Source: Blattabacterium cuenoti
GTDB taxonomy: Bacteria > Bacteroidota > Bacteroidia > Flavobacteriales > Blattabacteriaceae
Direction: 5' to 3'
DNA length: 64,000 nt
Assembly: GCF_014252455.1 (NCBI RefSeq)
Contig: NZ_CP060245.1
Span: forward strand, 544,468 to 608,467
The translations under genes were made by a program, and so were the position numbers. The stretch's first letter is position 1, and the number at the start of each line of letters is the position of its first letter. Below, in pieces: positions 10,379-20,690 of this stretch. The notes under the pieces were generated by a model. It made no database searches. It had not been told where the DNA came from and was given only the letters and a program-made list of their open reading frames with translations.

Positions 10379-12457
10379 TTTTAAAAAAAATTATAACTTT
10401 TCATCAATTTTCTATATATAATTTTAACGAAAAAAATTTTTTTATTAAAAATCTTTCTAATTTATGGATAGAAAAAAAATCTATTTCAATTAATACAATA
10501 AAATCAAAAAAAAATATAAAAATTATTAGTGTTAATAAAGAAATAGAACAAATAAAAATAATAGAAAAATTAATTAAAAAATTTATTAAAAAAGGAAAAA
10601 AAATATCTCAAATAGTTCTACTTTTAGGAGATAATTATTTAATTTTTCCTTTATTATATTCTTTAGAAAAAAAAATAGGAATACATTTTTCTATATATAT
10701 TAAAAAATATCCATTAAAAAATATTCTAATTCATCATACTTTTCTTTCAATTTTTAAATTATTATTAAAAAAAAATGAAAATCAAAATTTTTATAAACCA
10801 GATATATTAAGAGTATTTTATGATGGATATATAAAGAAAATTTTTTTTAAAAAAAAAATTTCTTTCCTAGAAAAATTCAATATAGAAAATTCAAATTTTA
10901 TTTCAAAATCTATAATTAATAAATATATACAAAAAAATGATTTAAATATTATTTTTAATATAAAAACTCATAATATTAAGAATTGTATTATAATTTTTAT
11001 TAGTTTTATTAAAAAATTAAAAAATTTTTTAATTCTAGATACTAAAAAATATTTTTTAGAATTAAAATTTATTCTAAAATTAGAAATTTATATACAAAAA
11101 TTAAAAATTTTAGTTAGAAAAACAAATAATATTATTTATGGAATAAAAGATTTATTTAATATTTATCAACAATTTATAAATACGAACACAATATCATATA
11201 TAAGAAAAAAATCAAAAGGTTTACTAATAATAAATTTTATAGATTTTTATGTTAAAAATTTTGATAATATAATTATATCATCTGTTAACGAAGGGTGTAT
11301 TCCTCCAAATATAAAAAAAAAAAAAACTTTTATACCTTTTGATCTTCGTAAAAAATTAAATCTTTCTCTTTATCAAGAAAATGAAAAATTTTATTTTTAT
11401 CATTTTAAAAATATTTTAAATAATTCAAAAAATATTTATTTAATTTATAAAAATCAAGCAGATGAATTAAATTCTGGAGAAAAAAGTCGTTTTATTTATC
11501 AAATAGAAAAAGAATCTTCATCTTTTTTTATAAAAAAAAAAATCAAACTTCCATATTTTTTTAAAAAAAAAGAATCTCCTATTGTTATAGAAAAAACACA
11601 ATCTATTATTAAACGTTTATCAGATATATCTTATCATGGTTTATCTCCTTCTTCCATTCATTTATATAATTGTAATCCTCTTTTATTTTATTATAAAAAA
11701 ATACTTAATATAAAAAATATTCAAAAAATTTCTATAAAACAAAAAATAGGAAATATAATACATCAAATATTAAAAATATTATATCATCCTATTAAAGGAC
11801 AATTTATTACTATAAATTATATCAATTTAATGAAAAAAAATTATAAATCTATTATAGAAAAAATTCTTTCCAAAAAAGAAAATAATTTTCAAGAAAAAAA
11901 TATATATATTTTTTCTATAATAAAAATTTATATTAATAATTTTATTTCTTTGGAGGAAAAACTAATTCATAAAGGTCATAAAATTTTTATTAAAGAATTA
12001 GAATATAAAATATCCACAATATTAAATATTGTTGATTCCCCTCATAATAAAACAGTTAATTTATATGGTATTATAGATCGTATAGATGAATACGATGGTA
12101 ATACACGAATTATAGATTATAAAATAGGGATATATAAAATAAAAAAAATAAATATTACTTTAAATAAAATTGAAAAAATATTTCAAAATCCTATTTATGT
12201 AAATATTATGCAATTATTAATTTATATGTATTTATGGTTTAAATTTGAACATAAATATCAAAAAAAACCTCCTATTATTACTATTATTTCACCTAAAAAA
12301 AATATATATAATTCTATAGGAATTATTCCTATACATTTCCTTAAAAAAGAAAAAATTACATATAAAAATTATGTAAAATTTTTTTTACCATTTTTAATAA
12401 AAAAAATTTCTGAAATTTTAAATCCTAATATTCCAATTCTAGAAAATAAAAATAAAA

Positions 12458-13519
12458 TTAATAATTTTTAATATAATTTGCTATATAATCACCTACTTCT
12501 TCAGTAGAAGAAGATTTATTTTTATATTCTAGAATATCTGGAGTACATATTTTTTTTTCAATAGAATTTTTTACAGCTTTTTCTATTAGTATTTTTTCTT
12601 TATACATTCCAAAATATTCTAACATCATAGATACTGATAATATTGATCCTATCGGATTAGCTATATTTTTACCAACTCCTTGAGGATAAGATCCATGAAT
12701 AGGTTCAAATAAAGATTTTTTATTACCAATAGAAGCAGATGGAAGTAAACCTAAAGAACTTGTAAGAACACTAGATAAATCTGACAAAATATCTCCAAAC
12801 ATATTATCTGTTAAAATAATATCAAATTTTTTTGGATTTAAAATAATTTGCATTGCTGCATTATCTACATATAAAAAATCTACATGAATATCTGAATATA
12901 AAAAAGACATTTTATTAATTATTTCTCTCCATAATCTAGATGTTTCTAAAACATTAGCTTTATCTACTAAAGTTATTTTTTTTTTACGAAAACGTGCCGC
13001 TTGAAAAGCCATTCTTCCAATACGTTCAATTTCTTTTTTAGAATAAAAACAATAATCATAAGCCTCTTCTTTATTAAGAGAACGTCCTTTTTTTCCAAAA
13101 TAAATACCACTTGTTAATTCACGATATATAATAAAATTAATTCCTTTTAATTTTTCTTTTTTAATTGGAGATTTATTTATTTGAGAATAAGTTACAATTG
13201 GACGAATATTACAAAACAAATCCATTTCCTTTCTCAATTTTAATAAACCATCTTCTGGTCTCATTCCAAATGGATAATTTTCATATTTTGGATCTCCTAC
13301 AGCTCCAAATAAAACTGCATCAGCTATTAAACAATCATCAATTGTTTTAATTGGCATAGGAGTTCCAATCTTTTCTATAGCAATAGAGCCTGCTAATGCT
13401 TTTCTATATAAAAAATCATGATGAAATTTTTTACCAATAGCATTTAAAATTTTTATAGCTTGTTTTATTATTTCTGGTCCTATTCCATCTCCTTCTATAA
13501 CTGTAATATTTTTTTTCAT
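12458..13519 (-). CDS. leuB: 3-isopropylmalate dehydrogenase
   Basis: Oxidative decarboxylation of 3-isopropylmalate, the last leucine-specific step before transamination. The N-terminus ITVIEGDGIGPEI, the RELTSGIYFGKKGR loop, the DNMFGDILSDL metal-binding aspartates and the EPIHGSYPQGVGKNIANPIG nucleotide-binding loop are all present. At 353 residues it is complete. Its ATG overlaps the leuD stop (ATGA). It is the last gene of leuA-leuC-leuD-leuB, and its stop lies 14 bases inside the convergent AddB-like gene. Confidence 0.97.
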   Translation of the reverse strand: MKKNITVIEGDGIGPEIIKQAIKILNAIGKKFHHDFLYRKALAGSIAIEKIGTPMPIKTIDDCLIADAVLFGAVGDPKYENYPFGMRPEDGLLKLRKEMDLFCNIRPIVTYSQINKSPIKKEKLKGINFIIYRELTSGIYFGKKGRSLNKEEAYDYCFYSKKEIERIGRMAFQAARFRKKKITLVDKANVLETSRLWREIINKMSFLYSDIHVDFLYVDNAAMQIILNPKKFDIILTDNMFGDILSDLSSVLTSSLGLLPSASIGNKKSLFEPIHGSYPQGVGKNIANPIGSILSVSMMLEYFGMYKEKILIEKAVKNSIEKKICTPDILEYKNKSSSTEEVGDYIANYIKNY

Positions 13520-14124
13520 TTTTTTAAAAAATTAAAAAAAGACCTTTTTTTTTCAAAATTTTTTATTTCTTGTTTCATAGAAACCAAAAAAGTTAAATCA
13601 TCATATCCATTAATAAAACAATTTTTTCTATAAGGATGAATATAAAATTTTTCATATTTTTTAGTTTCTACTATTAAAATAATTTGTTTTATTAAATTAA
13701 TTATAATATTTGTGTGTGGACATGTTTTTACTTGATTAAATAATGTTTTCAAAAATATATCGGATACTTCTACAAGAAGTAATCCATTATTTAATGCATT
13801 TTCTTTAAAAATATCCGCAAAAAAACTAGATATAATTGCTTTAAATCCATAATCAATAATAGCCCAAACTGCATGTTCACGACTTGATCCACATCCAAAA
13901 TTTCTACCTACTAAAAGTATTTGTCCAGAAAAAATAGAATTATTAAAAATACAATCTTTTTTTAAAGTCCCATCTTCATTATATCTCCAATCTCTAAAAA
14001 AATTTTTTACACATTTTTCACGTTTAGTTTCTTTCAAAAAACGAGATGGAATAATTTGATCCGTATCTATATCTTCTATAAATAAAGGAACAATTTTACT
14101 AGTTAAAATAGTAAACTTTTTCAT
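13516..14124 (-). CDS. leuD: 3-isopropylmalate dehydratase small subunit
   Basis: Swivelling domain subunit that pairs with LeuC to isomerise 2- to 3-isopropylmalate. Visible motifs are DIDTDQIIPSRFLK near the N-terminus and GRNFGCGSSREHAVWAI (about residues 75-91), which contributes active-site serine and arginine. The 202 residues match the family. It overlaps leuC and leuB by four bases at each end, which points to translational coupling. Confidence 0.97.
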   Translation of the reverse strand: MKKFTILTSKIVPLFIEDIDTDQIIPSRFLKETKREKCVKNFFRDWRYNEDGTLKKDCIFNNSIFSGQILLVGRNFGCGSSREHAVWAIIDYGFKAIISSFFADIFKENALNNGLLLVEVSDIFLKTLFNQVKTCPHTNIIINLIKQIILIVETKKYEKFYIHPYRKNCFINGYDDLTFLVSMKQEIKNFEKKRSFFNFLKK

Positions 14125-15509
14125 AAAATATATTTATTAATATCTACAATCTTCCCTTCAAGAGCTATAATAGAAGCAGTTAATGGACTAACCAATATAG
14201 TTTTTACTCCTGTCCCTTGCCTACCTTCAAAATTTCTATTAGATGTAGAAACACAATATTCTCCTATAGGAATTTTATCATCATTCATTCCTAAACAAGC
14301 AGAACATCCTGGTTGACGAAATTCAAATCCAGCATTTAATAAAATTTTATCTAATCCTTCTTTTTTTGCTTGTTGAATTACTCTTTGTGATCCTGGAACT
14401 ACCATTACTCGTACATTAGATGCTTTTTTTTTATTTTTTACTACCTTAGCAACTAATCTGATATCTTCTATTCTAGAATTTGTACAACTTCCTATGAAAA
14501 TATAATTAATTTTTTTTCCTATTAAAGATTCTCCAATAGAAAAACCCATATAATTTAAAGATCTTTTTTGATCTTGATTATTATATAATTTTGGAATATA
14601 ATCTGTAATTTTCATTCCCATTCCTGGAGTAGTTCCATAAGTAATCATAGGATCTATATCTTCACAATTAATAATATATTCTTTATCAAACAAAGCATCA
14701 TGATCCGTTGTTAACATCGACCAATATTTTATATATTTTAAAATATTCTTCTTGATAAAAGAATTACCACATTTTTTAATATAATTAAAAGTTATTTCAT
14801 CTGGAGAAATTAAACCTCCTTTTGCTCCCATTTCAATACTCATGTTACAAATAGTCATTCTTCCTTCCATACTCATTTTTTTAATAACTAAACCTGTATA
14901 TTCTATAAAATATCCAATTCCTACATTGACTCCTAATTTTGAAATTATATATAAAATAACATCTTTTGGAGTAACTCTTTTATTTAATTTTCCATTTAAT
15001 TGAATTTTCATTTGTTTAGGTTTAGATAACAATAAACATTGACTAGCCATTACCATAGTTACTTGACTAGATCCAATACCAAAAGCTATACATCCAAATG
15101 CCCCATGAGTAGAAGTATGACTATCTCCACAAACTATTGTCATTCCAGGTAATGTTAAACCTAATTCAGGTCCTATAATATGAACAATTCCATGATTTTT
15201 ATTTCCTAATTGATATAAAGATTTTATTCTAAATTTTTTACAATTTTTTATTAATAAATTTATTTGTTTTTTAGATAAAGGATCTTTAATAGGTAAATGT
15301 TGATTAATAGTAGGAACATTATGATCAACTGTAGCTATAATTTGTTCTGGTCTAAAAACAGAAAAATTTCTTTTATCTAATTCTAAAAAAGCATGAGAAC
15401 TAGTAACTTCATGTATATAATGTCGATCAATATATAAGACATAAATATCCTTTTCTATTTTTTTGACTACATGAGATTTCCAAATTTTATCAAATAATGT
15501 TTTTGACAT
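14121..15509 (-). CDS. leuC: 3-isopropylmalate dehydratase large subunit
   Basis: Fe-S dehydratase of the aconitase superfamily. It has CGDSHTSTHGAFG (substrate loop) and the three cluster cysteines in IGSCTNSRIED and GCSACLGMN. At 462 residues it is full length. It depends on Fe-S cluster supply, for which the SUF operon at 52073-57148 is the visible source. Twelve bases separate it from leuA upstream, and it overlaps leuD downstream by ATGA. Confidence 0.97.
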   Translation of the reverse strand: MSKTLFDKIWKSHVVKKIEKDIYVLYIDRHYIHEVTSSHAFLELDKRNFSVFRPEQIIATVDHNVPTINQHLPIKDPLSKKQINLLIKNCKKFRIKSLYQLGNKNHGIVHIIGPELGLTLPGMTIVCGDSHTSTHGAFGCIAFGIGSSQVTMVMASQCLLLSKPKQMKIQLNGKLNKRVTPKDVILYIISKLGVNVGIGYFIEYTGLVIKKMSMEGRMTICNMSIEMGAKGGLISPDEITFNYIKKCGNSFIKKNILKYIKYWSMLTTDHDALFDKEYIINCEDIDPMITYGTTPGMGMKITDYIPKLYNNQDQKRSLNYMGFSIGESLIGKKINYIFIGSCTNSRIEDIRLVAKVVKNKKKASNVRVMVVPGSQRVIQQAKKEGLDKILLNAGFEFRQPGCSACLGMNDDKIPIGEYCVSTSNRNFEGRQGTGVKTILVSPLTASIIALEGKIVDINKYIL

Positions 15510-15521
15510 ATTAAATCACAA

Positions 15522-16739
15522 TTAAAAAACATTAATTATTTTCCTATTTCTACTATGATTTAGTATTTTAATTTCTTTCTTATGAAGATTAGAATTTTTT
15601 AAAATTTTTTTCAATTCTTTATCTGTAATTTCTTTTTGTTGTTTATCCGCATATTTTAAAAATATAGAATAAATTAATTTTAAAGAAGTTTTATTTAAAA
15701 AATAACCTAATTTTTTATAACGATAATATAAAGCCGCTCTTCCACTTCTAGCAGTTAGAATAATTAAAGATTTTTCTATTCCTACATCTTTTGGATTAAT
15801 ATATTCATATGTTTCCTTTTTTTTAATTATTCCATCTTGATGTATTCCAGATGAATGAGAAAAAGCATTTACTCCAACTATAGCCTTATTAACTTGTACT
15901 TTTATTCCTGTACATTTAGATACTAAATGACTTGTAGGAGTTATAAGTTGAGTGTTTATATTTGTATATAAATTTAAATATTTATTTTGTTTAATAATCA
16001 TTACTATTTCTTCTAATGAAGTATTCCCTGCTCTTTCTCCAATACCATTAATAGTACATTCAACTTGTTGAGCTCCATTTATAATTCCTTTTAATGAATT
16101 AGCTGTAGCTAATCCTAAATCATTATGACAATGAGTAGATAATACAATTTTATGAATACCTTTAACATTTTCTTTTAAAAAATGTATTTTTTCCCCATAT
16201 TCTTCTGGTAAACAAGCACCGGTTGTATCTGGAATATTAATTACTGTCGCTCCATTTTTTATAACATTTTCACAAATTTTTGCTAAAAAATCATTTTTTG
16301 TACGTCCTGCATCTTCTGCATAAAACTCTACATCCTCTACAAATTTTTTTGCATATTTTACAGCTTCTATAGCGATAGACATAATTTTTTCTGGAGTACT
16401 ATTAAATTTATAACGAATATGACAATCAGAGGTACCTATTCCAGTATGGATTCTAGATCTTTTTGCATATTTTAAAGAACTAGCAGCTATTTCTATATCT
16501 TTTTTAACAGCTCTAGATAAAGCACAAATTATTGGATTTTTTATTGACTTACAAATATCATGAACGGATTTATAATCTCCTGGACTAGAAGCAGGAAATC
16601 CAGCTTCAATAATATCTACTCCTAATACTTCTAATTGTTTAGCTATTTTTAATTTTTTTTTAGTATTTAATTGAGCACCTGGAACTTGTTCACCATCACG
16701 TAATGTAGTATCAAAAATTTGTATTCTTCTTTTTTCCAT
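15522..16739 (-). CDS. leuA: 2-isopropylmalate synthase, short form without allosteric domain
   Basis: Condenses acetyl-CoA with 2-oxoisovalerate, the committed step of leucine synthesis. The TIM barrel is complete: [14 protein letters not shown] at the N-terminus, [15 protein letters not shown] with metal-binding histidines, and [13 protein letters not shown]. At 405 residues it ends soon after the linker subdomains ([10 protein letters not shown]) and lacks the roughly 120-residue C-terminal domain that mediates leucine feedback in E. coli-type LeuA. Short forms occur in other Bacteroidota, so this may be ancestral rather than a new loss. It is the first gene of the leu operon, with a candidate promoter box 20 bases upstream. 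Confidence 0.94.
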   Translation of the reverse strand: MEKRRIQIFDTTLRDGEQVPGAQLNTKKKLKIAKQLEVLGVDIIEAGFPASSPGDYKSVHDICKSIKNPIICALSRAVKKDIEIAASSLKYAKRSRIHTGIGTSDCHIRYKFNSTPEKIMSIAIEAVKYAKKFVEDVEFYAEDAGRTKNDFLAKICENVIKNGATVINIPDTTGACLPEEYGEKIHFLKENVKGIHKIVLSTHCHNDLGLATANSLKGIINGAQQVECTINGIGERAGNTSLEEIVMIIKQNKYLNLYTNINTQLITPTSHLVSKCTGIKVQVNKAIVGVNAFSHSSGIHQDGIIKKKETYEYINPKDVGIEKSLIILTARSGRAALYYRYKKLGYFLNKTSLKLIYSIFLKYADKQQKEITDKELKKILKNSNLHKKEIKILNHSRNRKIINVF

Positions 16740-16759
16740 AATTTAGGATCATTTTCTAT

Positions 16760-16767
16760 CAAAACTA
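16760..16767 (-). promoter_or_regulatory. Candidate -7 box for the leu operon
   Basis: On the minus strand this reads TAGTTTTG, which fits TAnnTTTG, and it ends about 20 bases before the leuA ATG, leaving a very short leader. No leader peptide or attenuator-like hairpin is visible between box and start. Confidence 0.38.
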
Positions 16768-16817
16768 TTTTTTATAAAAAAAAAATAAAATTTAAAAAAT
16801 TTAATACTTACAATATC

Positions 16818-16850
16818 TAACAATATTAATTATTTTATATTGTATTGTTA
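16818..16850. promoter_or_regulatory. Inverted repeat in the leuA / helical-repeat gene divergent region
   Basis: TAACAATA (16818-16825) and its exact reverse complement TATTGTTA (16843-16850) are separated by 17 bases, with a nested CAATAT/ATATTG pair. It lies 30 bases upstream of the ATG at 16880 and about 80 upstream of leuA. It could be an operator or a chance AT-rich palindrome. No regulator gene is nearby. Confidence 0.25.
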
Positions 16851-16879
16851 ATCATATTAATAATAATCTTTTTATTACA

Positions 16880-18439
16880 ATGTTAAATTATAATAATTTA
16901 GATAATCTTTTTTTATTAATTAAAACATTATCTAAATCTGAAAAAAGAAATTTTAAACTATATATCGGTCGTATAAAAAAAAATAAAGAAGCTAAATTTT
17001 TAAAACTTTTTAAAATAATAAGTAAAATAAATTTTTATAATAAAAAAAAAATATTAGAAAATACTCCTATAACTAAAAAACAATTATCTAATATAAAAGC
17101 ACATTTATACAAACAAATTTTAATTTGTTTAAGATTACAACATAATAAAAAATATTATGATTTAAAAATCCGTGAATATTTAGATTTTGCTAAAATTTTA
17201 TATAACAAAGGTTTATTTCTACAAAGTTTAAAATTTTTAAAAAAAGCAAAAATTATTGCTAAAAGATATGAATCATATACTATGCTTTTAGAATTAATAG
17301 AATTTGAAAAAATGATAGAATCTCAACATATAACAAGAAGTATATATTCAAGATCTAGAGAATTATCTATTGAATCAAAAGAATTAATTGAAAAGGTAAA
17401 ATGTAACAATGCTTTATCTAATCTTTCTTTAGAATTATACGATTTATATTTAAAAGTAGGATATGTTAGAAATGAAAAAGATAAAATATTTATAGAAACA
17501 TATTTTCGTACAAATATTCCAAAATTTAATACAAAAAAATTAAATTTTTATGAAAAATTATTTTTATATCAATCACAGGTTTGGTATCATTATATTAGAC
17601 AAGATTTTATCATGTGTTATCAATATTCTTATAAATGGTTAGAATTATTTAATAATCATAAAACAGCTAAAAAAATAGTTCCTGTAAGTTATTTAAAAGG
17701 ATATCATTATTTATTAAATGCTTTATTTTATTTAAACTATTATTCAAAATTTATTACAATTTTAAAAAAATTTGAAAAAGAAGTAAAAAATAATGAAATT
17801 ATTTTTAATGGGAATACTCAAATATTAATTTTTATGTATAAATATACTAATCAAATTAATAAACATTATATGGAAGGAACTTTTTTAGAAGGAGTAAAAA
17901 AAATAATTCCTCCTTTATTAAAAGATTTTAATAAAATATCTAATCGTTTAGATACACATTATATTATGATTATTTATTATAAAATTGCTTGTTTATACTT
18001 TGGAAGTGGAGATTACAAAAATACTATACAATATTTATTAAAAATTATAGAAAATAAAAAAAAAAATATACGAAAAGATTTACAATGTTTTTCAAGATTA
18101 TTATACTTAATCGCTTGTTATGATAGTGGATTAGATGAAAATATGTATCAAAAAATACAATCAACTTATAAATTTTTCATAAAAATGGAAGATTGGGATA
18201 TAGTACAAAAAAAAATAATTTATTTTTTTAAAAATATAGGGAACATATATCCACATCAAATAAAAGGTCAATTTCAAAAATTGAAAGATAATTTAATTAA
18301 ATATTATAATCATCCTTATGAAAAAAGAACTTTTTTATATTTAGATGTTATTTCTTGGTTATCTTCTAAAATAGAAAATAAATCTATAGAAAACATTATA
18401 AAAGAAAAATTTTTAAAAAATAAAAATAATATTGTTTAA
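16880..18439 (+). CDS. Unrecognised 519-residue protein, predicted all-helical repeat fold
   Basis: I do not recognise a defined family for this protein. The N-terminus has a conserved-looking LLIKTLSKSEKRNFKLYIGR segment followed by lysine-rich helices. The middle and C-terminus consist of amphipathic helices spaced like tetratricopeptide repeats, for example LYNKGLFLQSLKFLKKAKII and KIACLYFGSGDYKNTIQYLL. There is no signal peptide or membrane segment, so it is probably cytosolic. Large helical proteins starting with an SEKR(N/H)FKL-like segment are, to my recollection, widespread in Flavobacteriia, but no function is known to me. It lies 71 bases upstream of tyrS on the same strand and divergent from leuA. 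Confidence 0.8.
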   Translation: MLNYNNLDNLFLLIKTLSKSEKRNFKLYIGRIKKNKEAKFLKLFKIISKINFYNKKKILENTPITKKQLSNIKAHLYKQILICLRLQHNKKYYDLKIREYLDFAKILYNKGLFLQSLKFLKKAKIIAKRYESYTMLLELIEFEKMIESQHITRSIYSRSRELSIESKELIEKVKCNNALSNLSLELYDLYLKVGYVRNEKDKIFIETYFRTNIPKFNTKKLNFYEKLFLYQSQVWYHYIRQDFIMCYQYSYKWLELFNNHKTAKKIVPVSYLKGYHYLLNALFYLNYYSKFITILKKFEKEVKNNEIIFNGNTQILIFMYKYTNQINKHYMEGTFLEGVKKIIPPLLKDFNKISNRLDTHYIMIIYYKIACLYFGSGDYKNTIQYLLKIIENKKKNIRKDLQCFSRLLYLIACYDSGLDENMYQKIQSTYKFFIKMEDWDIVQKKIIYFFKNIGNIYPHQIKGQFQKLKDNLIKYYNHPYEKRTFLYLDVISWLSSKIENKSIENIIKEKFLKNKNNIV

Positions 18440-18510
18440 TAAAAACAAATAATGAAAAAAAATAAAAAAACATATATTATTAACATAATGTTATTTTTCA
18501 ATTTATTTAT

Positions 18511-19788
18511 ATGAAAGATATTATTGAAGAACTCTCTTGGAGAGGATTAATACAAAATAAAGTTACTGGTATCGAAAAACAATTAAAAAAAAAAACAACA
18601 ATATATATAGGTTTTGATCCTACATCTGATTCTTTACATGTAGGAAATTTAGTCCCGATTATTATTTTAATTCATTTTCAAAAAATGGGACATAAATCTT
18701 TAGGATTAATTGGAGAAGCTACAGGTTTTATAGGAGATCCATCTGATCAAAATGATAAAAGAATATTTTTAAAAAAAAATATCATAAAAAAAAATACAAA
18801 ATCTATAACTCAACAATTATCTAATTTATTAAAATTTTATTCAAAAAAAATAGAATTACTAAATAATTTAAATTGGATAAAAAATATTTATTTTATAGAT
18901 TTTATTCGAAAAATAGGAAAATTTATTACGATAAATTACATGATATCTAAAGATTCTGTAAAAAAACGTATTCAATATAAAAAAAATGGAATATCTTTTA
19001 CTGAATTCTCTTATTCACTTATACAAGGATATGATTTTCTTTTTTTAAATAAAGAAAAAAATTGTCTTTTACAAATAGGAGGATCTGATCAATGGGGGAA
19101 TATTACAACTGGAATAGAACTTATAAAAAAAATAACAGGAAAAAAAGTATATGGATTAACTTTTCCTTTAATTACAAAATCTAATGGTATTAAATTTGGA
19201 AAAAGTCAAAAAGACGAAAATATATGGTTAGATCCAAAAAAAACAACTCCATATCAATTTTATCAATTTTGGATAAATATTTCAGATACAGAAATTAAAA
19301 AATTTATTAAAATTTATACTTTTTTTCCTAAAAAAAAAATTGATTTCTTTATTTTAAAACATAAAAAAAATCCTGAAAAAAGATTTTTGCAAAAAAAAGT
19401 AGCCTATGAAATTACTAAATGGGTACATGGAAAAAAAATTTATGAAGAAGTAGTAAAAATTTCAAATATTTTATTTGATAAAAATAATCAATTTTCATTC
19501 TTCAATGAAGAAACATTATTTTATATATATAAAAATATACCCCATATGATTTTATCTCAAACAAAATTTAAAAAAGGAATTTTATTATTAGATATTTTAA
19601 AAAAAAGTCATTTTTTTAATTCTAAAAATGAAGCTAATCGTGCTTTAAATTTAAACTCTATTTTTATCAATAAAAAATTGATAAAAGAAAATATTTTATT
19701 GAAAAAAGAAAATATAATAGGGAAAAAATATATTTTATTTCAATTTGGAAAAAAAAAATTTTTTATTATAAAAATTGAATCAATTTAA
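18511..19788 (+). CDS. tyrS: Tyrosyl-tRNA synthetase
   Basis: Class I synthetase charging tRNA-Tyr. The N-terminal catalytic domain has YIGFDPTSDSLHVGNLVPI (HIGH-like HVGN), the tyrosine-binding YSLIQGYDF, GGSDQWGNITTG and the KMSKS-like KFGKSQKDE. The C-terminal S4-like RNA-binding domain is recognisable (ANRALNLNSIFINKKLI). Length 425 is usual. Its TAA shares the palindrome TTAA with the convergent era stop (19785-19788), so there is no terminator between them. Confidence 0.96.
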   Translation: MKDIIEELSWRGLIQNKVTGIEKQLKKKTTIYIGFDPTSDSLHVGNLVPIIILIHFQKMGHKSLGLIGEATGFIGDPSDQNDKRIFLKKNIIKKNTKSITQQLSNLLKFYSKKIELLNNLNWIKNIYFIDFIRKIGKFITINYMISKDSVKKRIQYKKNGISFTEFSYSLIQGYDFLFLNKEKNCLLQIGGSDQWGNITTGIELIKKITGKKVYGLTFPLITKSNGIKFGKSQKDENIWLDPKKTTPYQFYQFWINISDTEIKKFIKIYTFFPKKKIDFFILKHKKNPEKRFLQKKVAYEITKWVHGKKIYEEVVKISNILFDKNNQFSFFNEETLFYIYKNIPHMILSQTKFKKGILLLDILKKSHFFNSKNEANRALNLNSIFINKKLIKENILLKKENIIGKKYILFQFGKKKFFIIKIESI

Positions 19789-20684
19789 TATCCAAAATTT
19801 TTTAATTTTTGATAATTTGATCTCCAATTTTTACATATTTTTACCTGAATTTTTAAAAATATTTTTTTTTTAAAAAAGTTTTCTATTTTTTTTATAGAAT
19901 AATTTTTTAATTTATTTAGAGATTTTCCTTTATATCCAATTAAAATACCTTTTTGAGAATCACGCTCTACATATATAAACGAAAATATATAAATAAAAAT
20001 ATTATATTTTTTAAATTGTTCTGTAACAACTTCTGAAGAATATGGTATTTCTTTTTGATATAATAAAAATATTGTTTCTCTAATTATTTCATTTACAAAA
20101 AAACGTTCAGATCTATCACTTATCCATTCTTTAGGAAAATAAGGTGGATGTTCATTTAAATAATTTAAAATTTTATTAATTAATAATTCTTGATTAATTT
20201 TTTTTAATGCAGATATAGGTAATATTTCTATATTAGGAAATAACGTATCCCAATAATAAATTGTTTTATATAATAAATTTTCCTTATATTTAATTCCTAT
20301 TTGATCTATTTTATTAATTAAAATAATAATAGGAATATTTTTTTTTTTATAAATATTATTTAATAAATAAAAATATTCTTTAACGAAATTAAATTTTCCT
20401 ATTTCTGTTATAAATAAAATAATATCTGCATCTTCTAAAGATTTTTTTATATAAAGCATCATTATTTTTTGTATAAAAAAAACTTTTTTTATAATCATTC
20501 CTGGAGTATCAGAAAAAATAATTTGAAAATTTTTTTTATTTAAAATACCTAATACTCTATGACGAGTCGTTTGTGGTTTATGTGTAATAATAGAAATATT
20601 TTTTCCTACTAAAGAATTTATTAATGTAGATTTTCCAACATTAGGAAATCCTATAATATTAACAAATCCAGATTTATAAATCAT
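19785..20684 (-). CDS. era: GTPase Era
   Basis: Ribosome-associated GTPase that binds the 3' end of 16S rRNA during small-subunit maturation. GTPase motifs are GFPNVGKSTLIN (residues 12-23), KPQTTRHRVLG, DTPGM and NKIDQ. The C-terminal KH domain includes KGILIGYKGKSLNKLKN. At 299 residues it is full length. It is six bases downstream of clpB in the same direction, and its stop is interlocked with that of tyrS. Confidence 0.96.
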   Translation of the reverse strand: MIYKSGFVNIIGFPNVGKSTLINSLVGKNISIITHKPQTTRHRVLGILNKKNFQIIFSDTPGMIIKKVFFIQKIMMLYIKKSLEDADIILFITEIGKFNFVKEYFYLLNNIYKKKNIPIIILINKIDQIGIKYKENLLYKTIYYWDTLFPNIEILPISALKKINQELLINKILNYLNEHPPYFPKEWISDRSERFFVNEIIRETIFLLYQKEIPYSSEVVTEQFKKYNIFIYIFSFIYVERDSQKGILIGYKGKSLNKLKNYSIKKIENFFKKKIFLKIQVKICKNWRSNYQKLKNFGY

Positions 20685-20690
20685 ATCATT

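Larger units (their letters stand above)
9759..12471 (+). pseudogene. AddB-like PD-(D/E)XK nuclease family protein, two frame breaks
   Basis: Reads as one protein of 904 residues if single A are added at two sites. Frame one runs from ATG 9759 to a TAA at 10266-10268, breaking at nine A (10244-10252). Frame two continues KKGYLGLIFRIAIDSL to a TAA at 10382-10384, breaking at eight A (10371-10378). Frame three is then open without a stop for over 2 kb to 12471. Its C-terminal part has LYGIIDRIDEYDGNTRIIDYK, the G-x-x-D-R-x-D...D-Y-K core of RecB/AddB/Cas4-type nucleases. Bacteroidota AddB proteins are of this length and pair with an AddA helicase-nuclease in double-strand-break repair. No AddA gene is in this window. 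The long intact frame suggests a recent lesion, an assembly undercall, or rescue by slippage. The 3' end overlaps leuB by 14 bases. Confidence 0.7.

Noticed and set aside
13165..13350. Rightward 61-codon frame inside leuB
   Set aside because: Antisense shadow of conserved leuB sequence with no recognisable motif.
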